NCBI RefSeq assembly: GCF_004138485.1
Contig: NZ_ML142848.1
Location: forward strand, 780,640 to 844,639
DNA from: Peristeroidobacter soli
Lineage (GTDB): Bacteria; Pseudomonadota; Gammaproteobacteria; Steroidobacterales; Steroidobacteraceae
Reading direction: 5' to 3'
DNA: 64,000 nt
Under the pieces are notes generated by a model. That model was not told where the DNA came from. It saw only the letters and a list, made by a program, of their open reading frames with translations, and searched no databases. Of this stretch, positions 18,518 through 26,799 are shown in pieces; within the stretch, counting starts at the first letter, position 1, and the number at the start of each line of letters is the position of its first letter. The position numbers were made by a program, and so were the translations under genes.

Positions 18518-20796
18518 ACGGCACCGATCATTTGTGAGGCCCGCGCGAGATTGCGCTCCAGCTGACTCTTACCGGAGAGATATGCTTTGGGCCAATGCTG
18601 CTCGGTCCAGTTCTGAGCCGCGGCGGCATGCAATGTCCACGACGGGTCCGCCAGATGCGGACGAGCCAGCGCGCACAGATCGGCACGACCGGCCGCGATG
18701 ATGGAATTCACATGATCCGCTTCGAAGATGTTGCCGACCGCGATGGTCGCGATATCCACGCTATTGCGAAGCAGATCGGAGAACGGCGTTTGATACATGC
18801 GACCGTAGACTGGCTTCTGCCAGGGCACGGTTTGACCGGACGACACGTCGATCAGATCCGCCCCCGCCTCGCGCAGCGCTCGCGCGAACGCCACCAAATC
18901 GTCCTCGCTGAGTCCACCCTCCGCCCAATCGCACGCAGAGACGCGCACTGACATTGGCTTGTCGGCCGGCCACACTGCGCGACACGCTTTGAAGACGGCG
19001 AGCGGGAAACGCATGCGGTTTTCGATGGGACCGCCGAATTCGTCCTCGCGACGGTTCGTCAGCGGCGACAGGAAGCTCGCCAGCAAGTAGCCGTGCGCCA
19101 TGTGCAACTCGAGCATGTCGAACCCCGCCTGCACGCCCAACCGTGCCGCGTGGACGAATTGCTGAGTGACTTGCTCCACGTCTTCCAGCGTCATGGCACG
19201 CGGCGTTTGACTGATGCCGTCGAGATACGGCAGCGGCGACGCGGAGATCAGCTCCCAGTTTCCTTCACGCAACGGATGATCCGCTCGCTCCCAGCCCAAC
19301 TGCGTCGAGCCCTTGCGACCGGAATGGCCCAGCTGCAAGGAGAACTTTGCCGCGGAGTGCGAGTGAACGAATTCGACGATGCGTTGCCAAGCATCGCGTT
19401 GCGCATCGTTCCACAGGCCCGTGCAGCCCGGGCTGATGCGACCGCTCGGCGAGACGCAGGTCATCTCCGTTACAACCAAGCCCGCACCGCCGGCGGCACG
19501 CGAGCCGTAATGCATCAGGTGCCAATCGTTAGGCACACCGTCGACCGCCTGGTATTGCGCCATCGGCGACACGACGACCCGATTCACAAGCTCCATGCCG
19601 CGCAACCTGAATGGCAGAAACATCGGCGGCCGCGGCCCACTGACTCCGGCGCGCCGCGCGAGATCGCGCTCGACGCCTTCGACAAACGCGCCATCGCGCA
19701 CACGCAAGTTGTCATGACCGATGCGCTGGCTGCCGGTCAGCAAGCTATAGGCGAACTGCATCGGCTCGAGATGGACGTAGCGGTCGACGTTCTCGAACCA
19801 TTCCATCCGATTCCGCGCGGCGCTCTGTAACTTCAACGCTTCGAGGCTGCGTTCCGCCTGATAGGACTCGAGCCCGGCCGTTACGTCAGTCGCATGTGCG
19901 ACATGCTTGACGAGTGAAGCGGCGTCTTCCATCGCCAACTTGGTGCCGGAGCCAATGCTGAAGTGCGCGGTGTGCGCAGCGTCGCCGATCAGCACGATGT
20001 TGCCGGTGTGCCAGCGCTTGCAGAGCACGCGACTGAAGTTGAGCCACGCCGAACCGCGCAGATGGTTCGCGTTGCTCATCAGGCTGTGTCCATCGAGATA
20101 GCGACCGAACAGCCGCTCGCAGAACTCGATGCTCTGCTGCGTGTTGAACTGATCCATCCCGTGCGCTTGCCAGGTTTCCTCGCGGGTTTCGACGATGACG
20201 GTCGACAGCTCGTCGCTGAATTGATAGGCATGGATCTGGAACCAGCCGTGCCCGGTCCGTTCGAACGCGAACGTGAACGCCGGAAAACGCTGACGTGTGC
20301 CGAGCCAGATGTATCGGCACTTGCGCACGTCGATGTCGGGCTCGAACACGGCGGCAAACTGCTTGCGGGTACGGCTGTTGACGCCGTCCGCGGCGACGAT
20401 CAGATCGGCGTCGGCGAACTGCGCGGGATCGTCGATGTCGTGCTGGAAGCTTTGCTTTACACCTAAAGCAGTGGCCCGCTCCTGCAATTTGTTGAGCAGC
20501 AGCTTACGGGAGATGCCGCAGAACCCGTGCCCTCCGGAGCGCACCCGCTCGTCCTTGAAGTGCACGTCGATGTCGTCCCAATGATGGAAGTTGCTGACGA
20601 TGGCGTCGTGAGATTCGGGATCGGTGGCGCGGAATCCCTGCAGGGTCTGATCGGAGAAAACCACGCCCCAGCCGAAGGTATCGTCCGGGCGATTGCGCTC
20701 GACCACCTCGACGCTGGCGCCGGGCAGCGCCTTCTTGAACAGAATTCCGGCATACAGGCCGGCCGGCCCGCCGCCCAGACAAACGATGCGCTTCAT
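18514..20796 (-). CDS. Bifunctional FAD monooxygenase/old-yellow-enzyme fusion, 2-aminobenzoyl-CoA monooxygenase/reductase (salicylyl-CoA 5-hydroxylase) family
   Basis: A 760-residue natural fusion. Residues 1-375 are a flavin hydroxylase ([14 protein letters not shown] dinucleotide site, [25 protein letters not shown]). Residues from about 390 are an OYE domain ([58 protein letters not shown]). This architecture is known from 2-aminobenzoyl-CoA monooxygenase/reductase of aerobic anthranilate degradation, which hydroxylates and then reduces the ring on the CoA thioester; salicylyl-CoA 5-hydroxylases share it. ATG 20796 starts directly at the FAD motif; ten upstream codons are open. First gene of a six-gene overlapping operon, under the divergent MarR regulator. 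No CoA ligase is in the window. Confidence 0.88.
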   Translation of the reverse strand: MKRIVCLGGGPAGLYAGILFKKALPGASVEVVERNRPDDTFGWGVVFSDQTLQGFRATDPESHDAIVSNFHHWDDIDVHFKDERVRSGGHGFCGISRKLLLNKLQERATALGVKQSFQHDIDDPAQFADADLIVAADGVNSRTRKQFAAVFEPDIDVRKCRYIWLGTRQRFPAFTFAFERTGHGWFQIHAYQFSDELSTVIVETREETWQAHGMDQFNTQQSIEFCERLFGRYLDGHSLMSNANHLRGSAWLNFSRVLCKRWHTGNIVLIGDAAHTAHFSIGSGTKLAMEDAASLVKHVAHATDVTAGLESYQAERSLEALKLQSAARNRMEWFENVDRYVHLEPMQFAYSLLTGSQRIGHDNLRVRDGAFVEGVERDLARRAGVSGPRPPMFLPFRLRGMELVNRVVVSPMAQYQAVDGVPNDWHLMHYGSRAAGGAGLVVTEMTCVSPSGRISPGCTGLWNDAQRDAWQRIVEFVHSHSAAKFSLQLGHSGRKGSTQLGWERADHPLREGNWELISASPLPYLDGISQTPRAMTLEDVEQVTQQFVHAARLGVQAGFDMLELHMAHGYLLASFLSPLTNRREDEFGGPIENRMRFPLAVFKACRAVWPADKPMSVRVSACDWAEGGLSEDDLVAFARALREAGADLIDVSSGQTVPWQKPVYGRMYQTPFSDLLRNSVDIATIAVGNIFEADHVNSIIAAGRADLCALARPHLADPSWTLHAAAAQNWTEQHWPKAYLSGKSQLERNLARASQMIGAV

Positions 20797-20828
20797 GGCA
20801 CTGTGCCGGTCATCCCAAGATGGCATCC

Positions 20829-20858
20829 ATGGTACGGTTGAGATATTTTAAGTGTCAA
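20829..20858 (-). promoter_or_regulatory. Candidate promoter of the aminobenzoyl-CoA-type operon
   Basis: On the minus strand a perfect TTGACA (20853-20858) and TACCAT (20829-20834, 4/6) are separated by 18 bp. The predicted start near 20822 leaves a leader of about 26 nt before ATG 20796. Confidence 0.6.
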
Positions 20859-20859
20859 C
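20837..20859. promoter_or_regulatory. Candidate MarR operator
   Basis: A 23-bp imperfect inverted repeat with exact 5-bp ends GTTGA and TCAAC around an AT-rich centre. It covers the -35 element and part of the spacer of the operon promoter, in the 84-bp gap between the operon and marR. Its place and symmetry suit repression relieved by an aromatic acid or acyl-CoA; the ligand is inferred. Confidence 0.55.
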
Positions 20860-20880
20860 TATCTCCACGGACCTGAGCCG

Positions 20881-21369
20881 ATGCCCACCGCGACCCGCGC
20901 CTTCGCCGAGAAACTCGGCGGCTCTCCGCACAGCAAGACTTCGCTGCGGCTGTGGCTGCGGCTGCTCAGCTGCTCCATGATCATCGAGCGGCGCATCCGG
21001 GCTCGGCTCGAGGAGCAGTTCGAGACCACCCTGCCCCGGTTCGATGTGATGGCGGCGCTCGAACGGGAGCCGGATGGATTGACGATGAGTCAGCTGTCGG
21101 CGGCGCTGCTGGTGTCCAATGGCAATGTCACTGGGATCGTGAACCGGCTGATCGAAGAGCTGCTGGTCGTGCGAACCTCGGAGTCGGACGATCGGCGGAT
21201 CGCGACGGTGCGGCTGACCAGAAAGGGGCGCGAGTCGTTTCAGAAGATGGCGCGGGGGCACGAAGCCTGGGTCGATGAGATGTTTGCTGGGCTGACCGAG
21301 GCGCAGATGGAACAGTTGATGAAATTGCTCGCGTCGGTGCGGCATTCCGTGGACGCCGATCGGGACTAA
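20881..21369 (+). CDS. MarR family transcriptional regulator
   Basis: A 162-residue winged-helix regulator. LTMSQLSAALLVSNGNVTGIVNRLIEELLVVR is the helix-turn-helix and SESDDRRIATVRLTRKGRESF the wing, the standard MarR pattern. It is divergent from the aminobenzoyl-CoA-type operon with 84 bp between, and a palindrome overlapping that operon's promoter lies in the gap, so it very likely represses the operon and possibly itself. The effector is presumably an aryl-CoA or aromatic acid. Confidence 0.9.
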   Translation: MPTATRAFAEKLGGSPHSKTSLRLWLRLLSCSMIIERRIRARLEEQFETTLPRFDVMAALEREPDGLTMSQLSAALLVSNGNVTGIVNRLIEELLVVRTSESDDRRIATVRLTRKGRESFQKMARGHEAWVDEMFAGLTEAQMEQLMKLLASVRHSVDADRD

Positions 21370-21432
21370 AACCGTTGCGCCGGGCGCAGCGAAAGGGGAC
21401 CATGCCGTGTCCTCGCACCCGCCGCGACCCTC

Positions 21433-22002
21433 ATGAAGTTCTGCTCCAATTGTGCCCACCCGGTCAGTCTCAGTGTCCCGCCGGGCGACCATCTGCCCCG
21501 CTTCGTGTGCGCCAACTGCGGCACCATCCATTACGAGAATCCGCGCATCATCGCGGGCTGTGTGATCGAACACGACGGCAAGCTCCTGTTGTGCAAACGG
21601 GCCATCGAGCCGCGGCACGGCTTCTGGACCACGCCCGCCGGCTTCATGGAGAACGGCGAGTCGGTGCAGCAGGCGGCAGCCCGGGAGGCGATGGAGGAGG
21701 CGTTGGCGCACGTGCGGATCGGCTCGATGCTGTCCGTCGTCAACGTGCTGCGCGCCCATCAGGTGCACATCACCTTTCGCGCCACGCTGACGCAGCCTTC
21801 GTTTGGCATTGGGCCCGAGAGCCTGGAGTCACAGCTGTACGCCGAGGAAGAGATTCCGTGGCCCGAGATCGCCTTCCTGAGCGTGGAATTTGCCCTGCGG
21901 CGCTACCTGGACGACCGGGCCAAGGGCCGGGAGCTGCTGCATTTCCGCGATATCGACTGGGTGGACGGCAAAGCGGTCATGACCGACGGCCATTCCCAAT
22001 AA
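21433..22002 (+). CDS. Nudix hydrolase with N-terminal zinc ribbon
   Basis: A 189-residue protein. Residues 1-40 hold two CxxC pairs (FCSNCAHPV and FVCANCGTIHYENPR), a zinc ribbon seen in NADH-pyrophosphatase relatives. The Nudix box follows (GFMENGESVQQAAAREAMEEALA): the catalytic REAMEE is intact, but the usual glycine near the end of the box is alanine. It probably hydrolyses a nucleoside-diphosphate derivative; the substrate is unknown. It lies 63 bp after marR on the same strand and could be co-transcribed. Confidence 0.85.
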   Translation: MKFCSNCAHPVSLSVPPGDHLPRFVCANCGTIHYENPRIIAGCVIEHDGKLLLCKRAIEPRHGFWTTPAGFMENGESVQQAAAREAMEEALAHVRIGSMLSVVNVLRAHQVHITFRATLTQPSFGIGPESLESQLYAEEEIPWPEIAFLSVEFALRRYLDDRAKGRELLHFRDIDWVDGKAVMTDGHSQ

Positions 22003-22126
22003 ACAGGGCTCCATAACGTACTTGCCTCGCATCCCCGCGCCCCCTTTGGCACAATGCGCGGCCTCGAACGGCGTAATCACCTTGTCCACGACGCCGTTGT
22101 AGAGCGATTTTTCGGAGTTCTAGCCG

Positions 22127-22450
22127 ATGACCTTCGTCGTCACTGAAAACTGCATCAAGTGCAAGTACACCGATTGCGTCGAGGTGTGCCCGGTCGACTG
22201 TTTCCATGAAGGTCCGAACTTCCTGGTGATCGACCCGGATGAATGCATCGACTGCACCCTGTGCGAGCCGGAGTGCCCGGCCGAGGCGATTTTCTCCGAG
22301 GAGGAACTGCCCGACGGTCAGCAGCACTTCAAGCAGCTCAATGCCGAGCTGACCAAGTCCTGGCCGGTGATCACGGAAAAGAAGGCGATGCCCGCCGACG
22401 CCAAGGAATGGGACGGCAAGCCGGATAAGTTGAAGCTTTTGGAGCGCTGA
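22127..22450 (+). CDS. fdxA: Seven-iron-type ferredoxin FdxA
   Basis: A 107-residue ferredoxin with the N-terminal cluster ligands [17 protein letters not shown], carrying an extra cysteine arrangement typical of 3Fe-4S plus 4Fe-4S ferredoxins, and a second set [12 protein letters not shown]. The C-terminal tail ([23 protein letters not shown]) is characteristic of the FdxA family of Azotobacter ferredoxin I. It is a small soluble electron carrier. A 10-bp stem hairpin follows the gene. Confidence 0.95.
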   Translation: MTFVVTENCIKCKYTDCVEVCPVDCFHEGPNFLVIDPDECIDCTLCEPECPAEAIFSEEELPDGQQHFKQLNAELTKSWPVITEKKAMPADAKEWDGKPDKLKLLER

Positions 22451-22470
22451 AACAGCGCTCGGGCTCGATC

Positions 22471-22495
22471 GCTCACCCGCCTTGCGCGGGTGAGC
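22471..22495 (+). terminator. Hairpin terminator between fdxA and dsbC
   Basis: GCTCACCCGC pairs perfectly with GCGGGTGAGC around a CTTGC loop, 20 bp after the fdxA stop and 11 bp before the convergent dsbC stop. There is no strong T-run on either side, so it may serve both strands or rely on helper factors. Confidence 0.6.
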
Positions 22496-22506
22496 TTAAA
22501 CCGCCC

Positions 22507-23274
22507 TTAATTGACGGCGGTACCGTCCAGCTTGCTGACCATCTGGTCCGGCGCCAGGTAGCCGCCGATGTACTCGCCGCTGTCGGTGAAGATGGCCGGC
22601 GTGCCACGCACACCGAGCTGCTCGCCCAACTTGAACTGCTTGGCGATCGGGGTAGCGCATTGCGCGGCCTTGACCGCCTTGCCCGCCTTCGCCTCGGTGA
22701 TCGCTTTCTTACGGTCGGTCGAGCACCACACCGCTTCCATCTTGGCCCAGTCGTCGGTGCCCGGGCCGGCCCGCGGATAGGCCAGGTAGCGCACCTGCAC
22801 GCCACGATCGTTCAACTGCGCGATCTCGCTATGGAGCTTGCGGCAATAACCGCATTCCACGTCGGTGAACACGGTGATCGTGTACTTCACCTTCTGCGGC
22901 TTGAACACGATCATGTCCTTCTCATCGAGCCTGGACAGCGCCGACATGCGGGCCTTCTGCCGGCCGGTCTCGGTGAGATTGGTACGGGAGTCGATTTCGT
23001 ACATGTCGCCCGCGATCAGGAAGCGCCCGTCGCCGCTGACATAGGCCACTTCGCCACCCATCTGGACTTCGTAGATGTCCTTCATGGGCGAAGGACGCAC
23101 TTCGTCGACCTTCATGTCGGGGAATTTCTTGGCGATCACCGCGCGAATGGTCGCGTCGGCGGATTTCTGGTCGCCCGCCTTGGCCGGCGCGGCCGTTTCG
23201 GCGGCGGCCGCGGAAGTGGCCAGCAAGGTCGCCAGCGACAAGTTGGCGAACAGACACAACAACAGCTTTTTCAT
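22507..23274 (-). CDS. dsbC: Thiol:disulfide interchange protein DsbC
   Basis: A 255-residue periplasmic disulfide isomerase. It has a lysine-rich signal peptide (MKKLLLCLFANLSLATLLATSAAAA), an N-terminal dimerisation domain (about 40-110) and a thioredoxin domain with the CGYC active site at residues 141-144 (VFTDVECGYCRKLHSE), and the cis-proline region GVRGTPAIF. It rearranges wrong disulfides in exported proteins. ATG 23274 was chosen because it starts the signal peptide; 18 upstream codons are open but implausible. It follows xerD on the same strand after a 283-bp gap, a neighbourhood common in gammaproteobacteria. Confidence 0.95.
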   Translation of the reverse strand: MKKLLLCLFANLSLATLLATSAAAAETAAPAKAGDQKSADATIRAVIAKKFPDMKVDEVRPSPMKDIYEVQMGGEVAYVSGDGRFLIAGDMYEIDSRTNLTETGRQKARMSALSRLDEKDMIVFKPQKVKYTITVFTDVECGYCRKLHSEIAQLNDRGVQVRYLAYPRAGPGTDDWAKMEAVWCSTDRKKAITEAKAGKAVKAAQCATPIAKQFKLGEQLGVRGTPAIFTDSGEYIGGYLAPDQMVSKLDGTAVN

Positions 23275-23479
23275 GGGAACTCTCGTGACCCTCGCCCGAT
23301 TCGACGCCGCCCGGACGGCGCAGTTCAATGGAATTCGGCTAGAGGAAGCGAACGGAGTCTACCAGGAGCTCCGTCTTGAACGAGAGTACGTTGGGTCAAG
23401 GCGCCAGGACCAGAGGCCCCCAACCGCCGTGCGGCTCGAACACGGCGTCCTGACGACCAGTCGCCGGCTCTGTTGCGAA

Positions 23480-23542
23480 CCGTACGGCTCAGACAAAGGG
23501 CATCGTCGCAATCAGCCGCAGGCTCGGATTCGAGCCGTACGG
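23480..23542. repeat. 11-bp inverted repeat in the xerD-dsbC gap
   Basis: CCGTACGGCTC (23480-23490) and its exact reverse complement GAGCCGTACGG (23532-23542) lie 41 bp apart in the 283-bp gap between xerD and dsbC. The inner CCGTACGG is itself palindromic. A degenerate third copy (CCGTGCGGCTCG) occurs near 23426. No small gene or clear promoter was seen in the rest of the gap. Function unknown. Confidence 0.5.
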
Positions 23543-23557
23543 CGATTGAGGGCTTCT

Positions 23558-24457
23558 TTATCCGCGCGGGTGATGAAGGGCATGCAGCTCCTTCATGCGT
23601 TCCCGGGCGACGTGGGTGTAGATCTGCGTGGTCGACAGGTCGCTATGGCCCAGCAGCATCTGCACGACGCGCAGGTCCGCGCCATGATTCAGCAGATGGG
23701 TCGCAAATGCATGACGCAATGTGTGCGGCGACAACGCCTTCTGCACACCGGCCTTCTGCGCGTAGCGCTTGATGATGTGCCAGAAGGCCTGGCGCGTCAT
23801 GCGGTCGCCACGGCGCGTGGGGAACAGATAGTCGGTCTGGCGCTCCAGCAGGATTTCCAGACGCGGGCCATTCATGAACTTCTGCAGCCAGGACACCGCC
23901 TCGTCGCCGAGCGGGATCAGGCGTTCGCGATCGCCCTTGCCGACGATGCGCAACACGCCCTGATTCATGTTGACCTGACTGGACTTCAGATTCACCAGCT
24001 CGGACACGCGCAGGCCCGTGGCGTACAGCACTTCGAGCATGCAACGGTCGCGATGACCCAGCGGATCTTCGATCGCCGGCGCCTTCAGTAGCGACTCGAC
24101 CTCTTCCTCGGTCAGCGACTTCGGCAGCGAGCGGCCGATCTTGGGCATCGCGATCTGCGCGGTCGGATCTTCTTTGATCGCACCGTCGCGAATCAGGTAA
24201 CGGTAGAATCTGCGAAAGCTGGACAGCTGGCGGGCAGTCGAACGCGGCCGTGCGCCGGCTTCGACCCGATGCGCGATGAACGCGAGCAGGTCGGCCCGCT
24301 TGGCGGCGACACTCGAGGTGCCTCGCGACTGCAGCCAACGATCTAGCGCAGTCAGATCGGCGCGGTAGGCGGACAGTGTGTTGGGCGACAGACCGCGCTC
24401 CATCCACACTGCGTCGAGAAAGCGGTCGATGGCCGCCAATGACGGCGTCTCGGGCAT
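23558..24457 (-). CDS. xerD: Site-specific tyrosine recombinase XerD
   Basis: A 299-residue recombinase, matching the usual 298. The N-terminal SAM-like domain (RGLSPNTLSAYRADL) is followed by the catalytic domain with R150 (ATGLRVSELV), K174, H245 and R248 (PHTLRHAFATHLLNHGADLRVVQMLLGH), H271 and the nucleophile Y280 (TTQIYTHV). With XerC it resolves chromosome dimers at dif. The start MPETPSLAAI at 24457 has GAGG upstream and gives family length; alternative starts exist at 24505 and 24535. Confidence 0.94.
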   Translation of the reverse strand: MPETPSLAAIDRFLDAVWMERGLSPNTLSAYRADLTALDRWLQSRGTSSVAAKRADLLAFIAHRVEAGARPRSTARQLSSFRRFYRYLIRDGAIKEDPTAQIAMPKIGRSLPKSLTEEEVESLLKAPAIEDPLGHRDRCMLEVLYATGLRVSELVNLKSSQVNMNQGVLRIVGKGDRERLIPLGDEAVSWLQKFMNGPRLEILLERQTDYLFPTRRGDRMTRQAFWHIIKRYAQKAGVQKALSPHTLRHAFATHLLNHGADLRVVQMLLGHSDLSTTQIYTHVARERMKELHALHHPRG

Positions 24458-24701
24458 ATCCTCGCCTGACCTCGAGTAAACTGATGCTTTGGTTACGGTG
24501 CTCATCGCCTTTAGGTTTGCGTCGTGATCGCTCACGACAGACCGTTGAATCGATGGCGGTCAGTATGGAGAGCGGGTTTGGCGCCGGGCGTGATTACAAT
24601 CACAGAACCCCGGCAGGGTTTACATAAAGAGACTCAGTTCACAGAATTCGTGTGACCATGCCGGCGCTACATAAAACCCTGGGTGACTTCTGTGTCGAGT
24701 T

Positions 24702-25508
24702 ATGACTGACGCGTGGCTGCGCGCGCCCTGGAACATTGTCCGGACCGCGCTGGAAATCGTTTATGGATTGTATGTACTGGTGGTGTTTCTGGCATTCGGC
24801 CTGACCGCCTTCGTCGCAGTCCTGCTGCCTTTCGGGATCAAGACGCGTCGGCATATCGCCCACTTCGCGGGGCGGGCCTTCTTCGCCGTCGCGGGCCTGA
24901 GGCTGCGAGTGATCGACGAGCACTTGTTGCCCGGTGGCCCGTGCGTGGTGGTCGCCAATCATGCCAGCTACCTGGACGGCATCGTGCTCAAGGCTGCCCT
25001 GCCCGCCCGCTTCTCGTTCGTCATCAAGAAAGAGTTCAGCCGCGTGCCGCTCGCCGGCCTGCTGTTGAGGCGCATCGGCTCGGAGTTCGTGGATCGCTTC
25101 AACCGGCATGCCGGCGGCATGGATGCGAGACGTCTGTTGAAAGCCGCCGATGCCGGTCAGGCGCTCGCCTTCTTTCCGGAGGGCACGTTCCTGGCGGAAC
25201 CGGGGCTCGGCAAATTTCACAGCGGCGCATTCACCATCGCGGCACGCGTCGACCTGCCGGTGGTGCCGCTCGCGATCAAAGGCACGCGGCATGTCTTACC
25301 GTCCGGACGGTTCCTGCCCCGCCCCGGTCGCATCGATATCCACGTGCTGCCGTCGATCGGCCCGATGAGCGACATGAAGGCGTCCGACGCTGTCATCCAT
25401 ACCCGCGATCAGGCGCACGCGCGCATCCTCGCCGAATTGGGCGAACCGGACCTGTCGTCCAACGACGGCATCGCCGCCTTGCAGTCGAAACGAACCCTGG
25501 ACACATAA
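24702..25508 (+). CDS. plsC: 1-acyl-sn-glycerol-3-phosphate acyltransferase
   Basis: A 268-residue membrane acyltransferase that converts lysophosphatidic acid to phosphatidic acid. A hydrophobic N-terminal segment (GLYVLVVFLAFGLTAFVAVLLPFG) precedes the HX4D motif NHASYLD, and the FFPEGTF motif binds glycerophosphate; VVPLAIKGTRHVLPSG completes the family pattern. It is divergent from xerD. The paralogue branch cannot be told from the sequence, so the symbol refers to the activity. Confidence 0.85.
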   Translation: MTDAWLRAPWNIVRTALEIVYGLYVLVVFLAFGLTAFVAVLLPFGIKTRRHIAHFAGRAFFAVAGLRLRVIDEHLLPGGPCVVVANHASYLDGIVLKAALPARFSFVIKKEFSRVPLAGLLLRRIGSEFVDRFNRHAGGMDARRLLKAADAGQALAFFPEGTFLAEPGLGKFHSGAFTIAARVDLPVVPLAIKGTRHVLPSGRFLPRPGRIDIHVLPSIGPMSDMKASDAVIHTRDQAHARILAELGEPDLSSNDGIAALQSKRTLDT

Positions 25509-25515
25509 CCCCGCC

Positions 25516-25521
25516 TATAAT
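25516..25521 (+). promoter_or_regulatory. Candidate -10 box upstream of leucine dehydrogenase
   Basis: A perfect TATAAT lies 8 bp after the plsC stop and 28 bp before the leucine dehydrogenase ATG. No good -35 hexamer was found at 16-18 bp, so this is only a partial promoter call. Confidence 0.35.
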
Positions 25522-25549
25522 CGTCGCCTGCGGTTTTCGAGGGACGGCG

Positions 25550-26620
25550 ATGAACCTGTTCGAAGCGGTCGGCCGGCTCGGTCACGAGCAAGTAGTGTTC
25601 TTTCATCATCGCGAAAGCGGCCTGCGCTGCGTAATCGCGATTCACAACACCGCGCTGGGCCCGGGGCTCGGCGGTCTGCGCATGTGGCCGTACGCGAATG
25701 AAGCGGACGCCGTGCGCGACGTGCTCAAGCACTCCGCCGACATGACTCACAAAGCCGCCATCGCCGGCCTCAATCTCGGCGGCGCCAAAGGCGTGCTGAT
25801 CGGCAATCCCGAAACCGACAAGAGCGAAGCGCTGTTTCGCGCGCTGGGCCGCTTCATTCAATCGCTCGGCGGACGCTACATCACGACCGAAGATGTCGGC
25901 ACCAATGCCGACGACATGGAGCTCATTCGCCAGGAAACGAAACACGTGGTCGGTGTGCCCCAATTGCTGGGCGGCAGTGGCGAGCCTTCCCGCTTCACCG
26001 CGCTGGGCACCTTGCATGGCATTCGCGCTTGTATGGAATTCAAGCTCGGTCACTCGGACCTGCGCCGCACCAGCTTCGCCGTGCAAGGCGCCGGTCAGGT
26101 CGGATATCACCTGGCGAAGTCGCTGCGCGCGGCCGGCGCGAAAGTATTCATCACCGATATCAACGAAGAACGCATCGAGCACGCCGTCGCTGAGTTCGGC
26201 GCCGAAGCGGTGCCGATGTCACATATCTACGATGTGGACGCGGATGTGTTCTCGCCTTGCGCGCTCAGTGCGGTGATCAACGAAGACACCTTGCCTCGAC
26301 TGCGTTGTCGCATCGTCGCCGGTGGCGCCAACAATCAACTCGAATCCGAAGAGCTGGGCACGGAGCTGGATCGTCGCGGCATTCTTTACGCGCCCGACTA
26401 CGCCATCAATGCCGGCGGTCTGATGAACAGCGCGATCGAGCTCGAGGGCTACAACGAGGATCGCGCCTTGCGCAGCGTGGCGCGCATTCACAATATCATC
26501 AGCCGAATACTCACCCTCGCCGCCCGCAGCAACATTCCCACCTGGCAAGCGGCCCGACGCCTGGCGGAAGAGCGGATTGCCGCGCTCAGCCGCATAAAAA
26601 TGCCTTACACCGGCCATTAG
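25550..26620 (+). CDS. Leucine dehydrogenase (Glu/Leu/Phe/Val dehydrogenase family)
   Basis: A 356-residue NAD-dependent amino acid dehydrogenase that interconverts branched-chain amino acids and 2-oxo acids. GPGLGGLRMWPYANEADAVRDVL with K68 and the catalytic K80 (GLNLGGAKGVLIG) is the substrate/catalytic region, TTEDVGTNADDMELI follows, and GAGQVGYHLAKSL is the NAD site. The ATG at 25550 is the family start; the same frame is open far upstream through plsC but out of its coding frame. It opens the branched-chain catabolic region by deamination. Confidence 0.9.
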   Translation: MNLFEAVGRLGHEQVVFFHHRESGLRCVIAIHNTALGPGLGGLRMWPYANEADAVRDVLKHSADMTHKAAIAGLNLGGAKGVLIGNPETDKSEALFRALGRFIQSLGGRYITTEDVGTNADDMELIRQETKHVVGVPQLLGGSGEPSRFTALGTLHGIRACMEFKLGHSDLRRTSFAVQGAGQVGYHLAKSLRAAGAKVFITDINEERIEHAVAEFGAEAVPMSHIYDVDADVFSPCALSAVINEDTLPRLRCRIVAGGANNQLESEELGTELDRRGILYAPDYAINAGGLMNSAIELEGYNEDRALRSVARIHNIISRILTLAARSNIPTWQAARRLAEERIAALSRIKMPYTGH

Positions 26621-26684
26621 AGATAACAGATTGCCAACTGCAAGGCGCTGTGTTGCACTGCATACAAACTCGGCGTAGGCTGGG

Positions 26685-26696
26685 TACTTGCAAGTA
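26685..26696. promoter_or_regulatory. 12-bp perfect palindrome upstream of thiolase gene
   Basis: TACTTGCAAGTA reads identically on both strands. It lies in the 179-bp gap between leucine dehydrogenase and the thiolase, 104 bp before the thiolase start. It could be an operator; the cognate regulator is unknown and chance cannot be excluded. Nothing else was recognised in this gap. Confidence 0.3.
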
Positions 26697-26799
26697 AGTT
26701 AAGGCGCCGCCATAACTGGCCGGAGCCTGCTTGCGTGGCGTCCGGGGGTTTTGTACAAGGCCGCCCTTCACTGAATCGAATCACCAGTCGAGCATTGCC

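Noticed and set aside
20837-20859. Reading the GTTGA/TCAAC repeat as a transcription terminator
   Set aside because: Its centre is AT-rich, the stem is only 5 bp and it lies between divergent genes, so an operator fits better.
24713-26620. A 635-codon frame joining the plsC region to leucine dehydrogenase
   Set aside because: The first 279 codons are plsC read out of frame; the leucine dehydrogenase begins at ATG 25550 with a complete family N-terminus.
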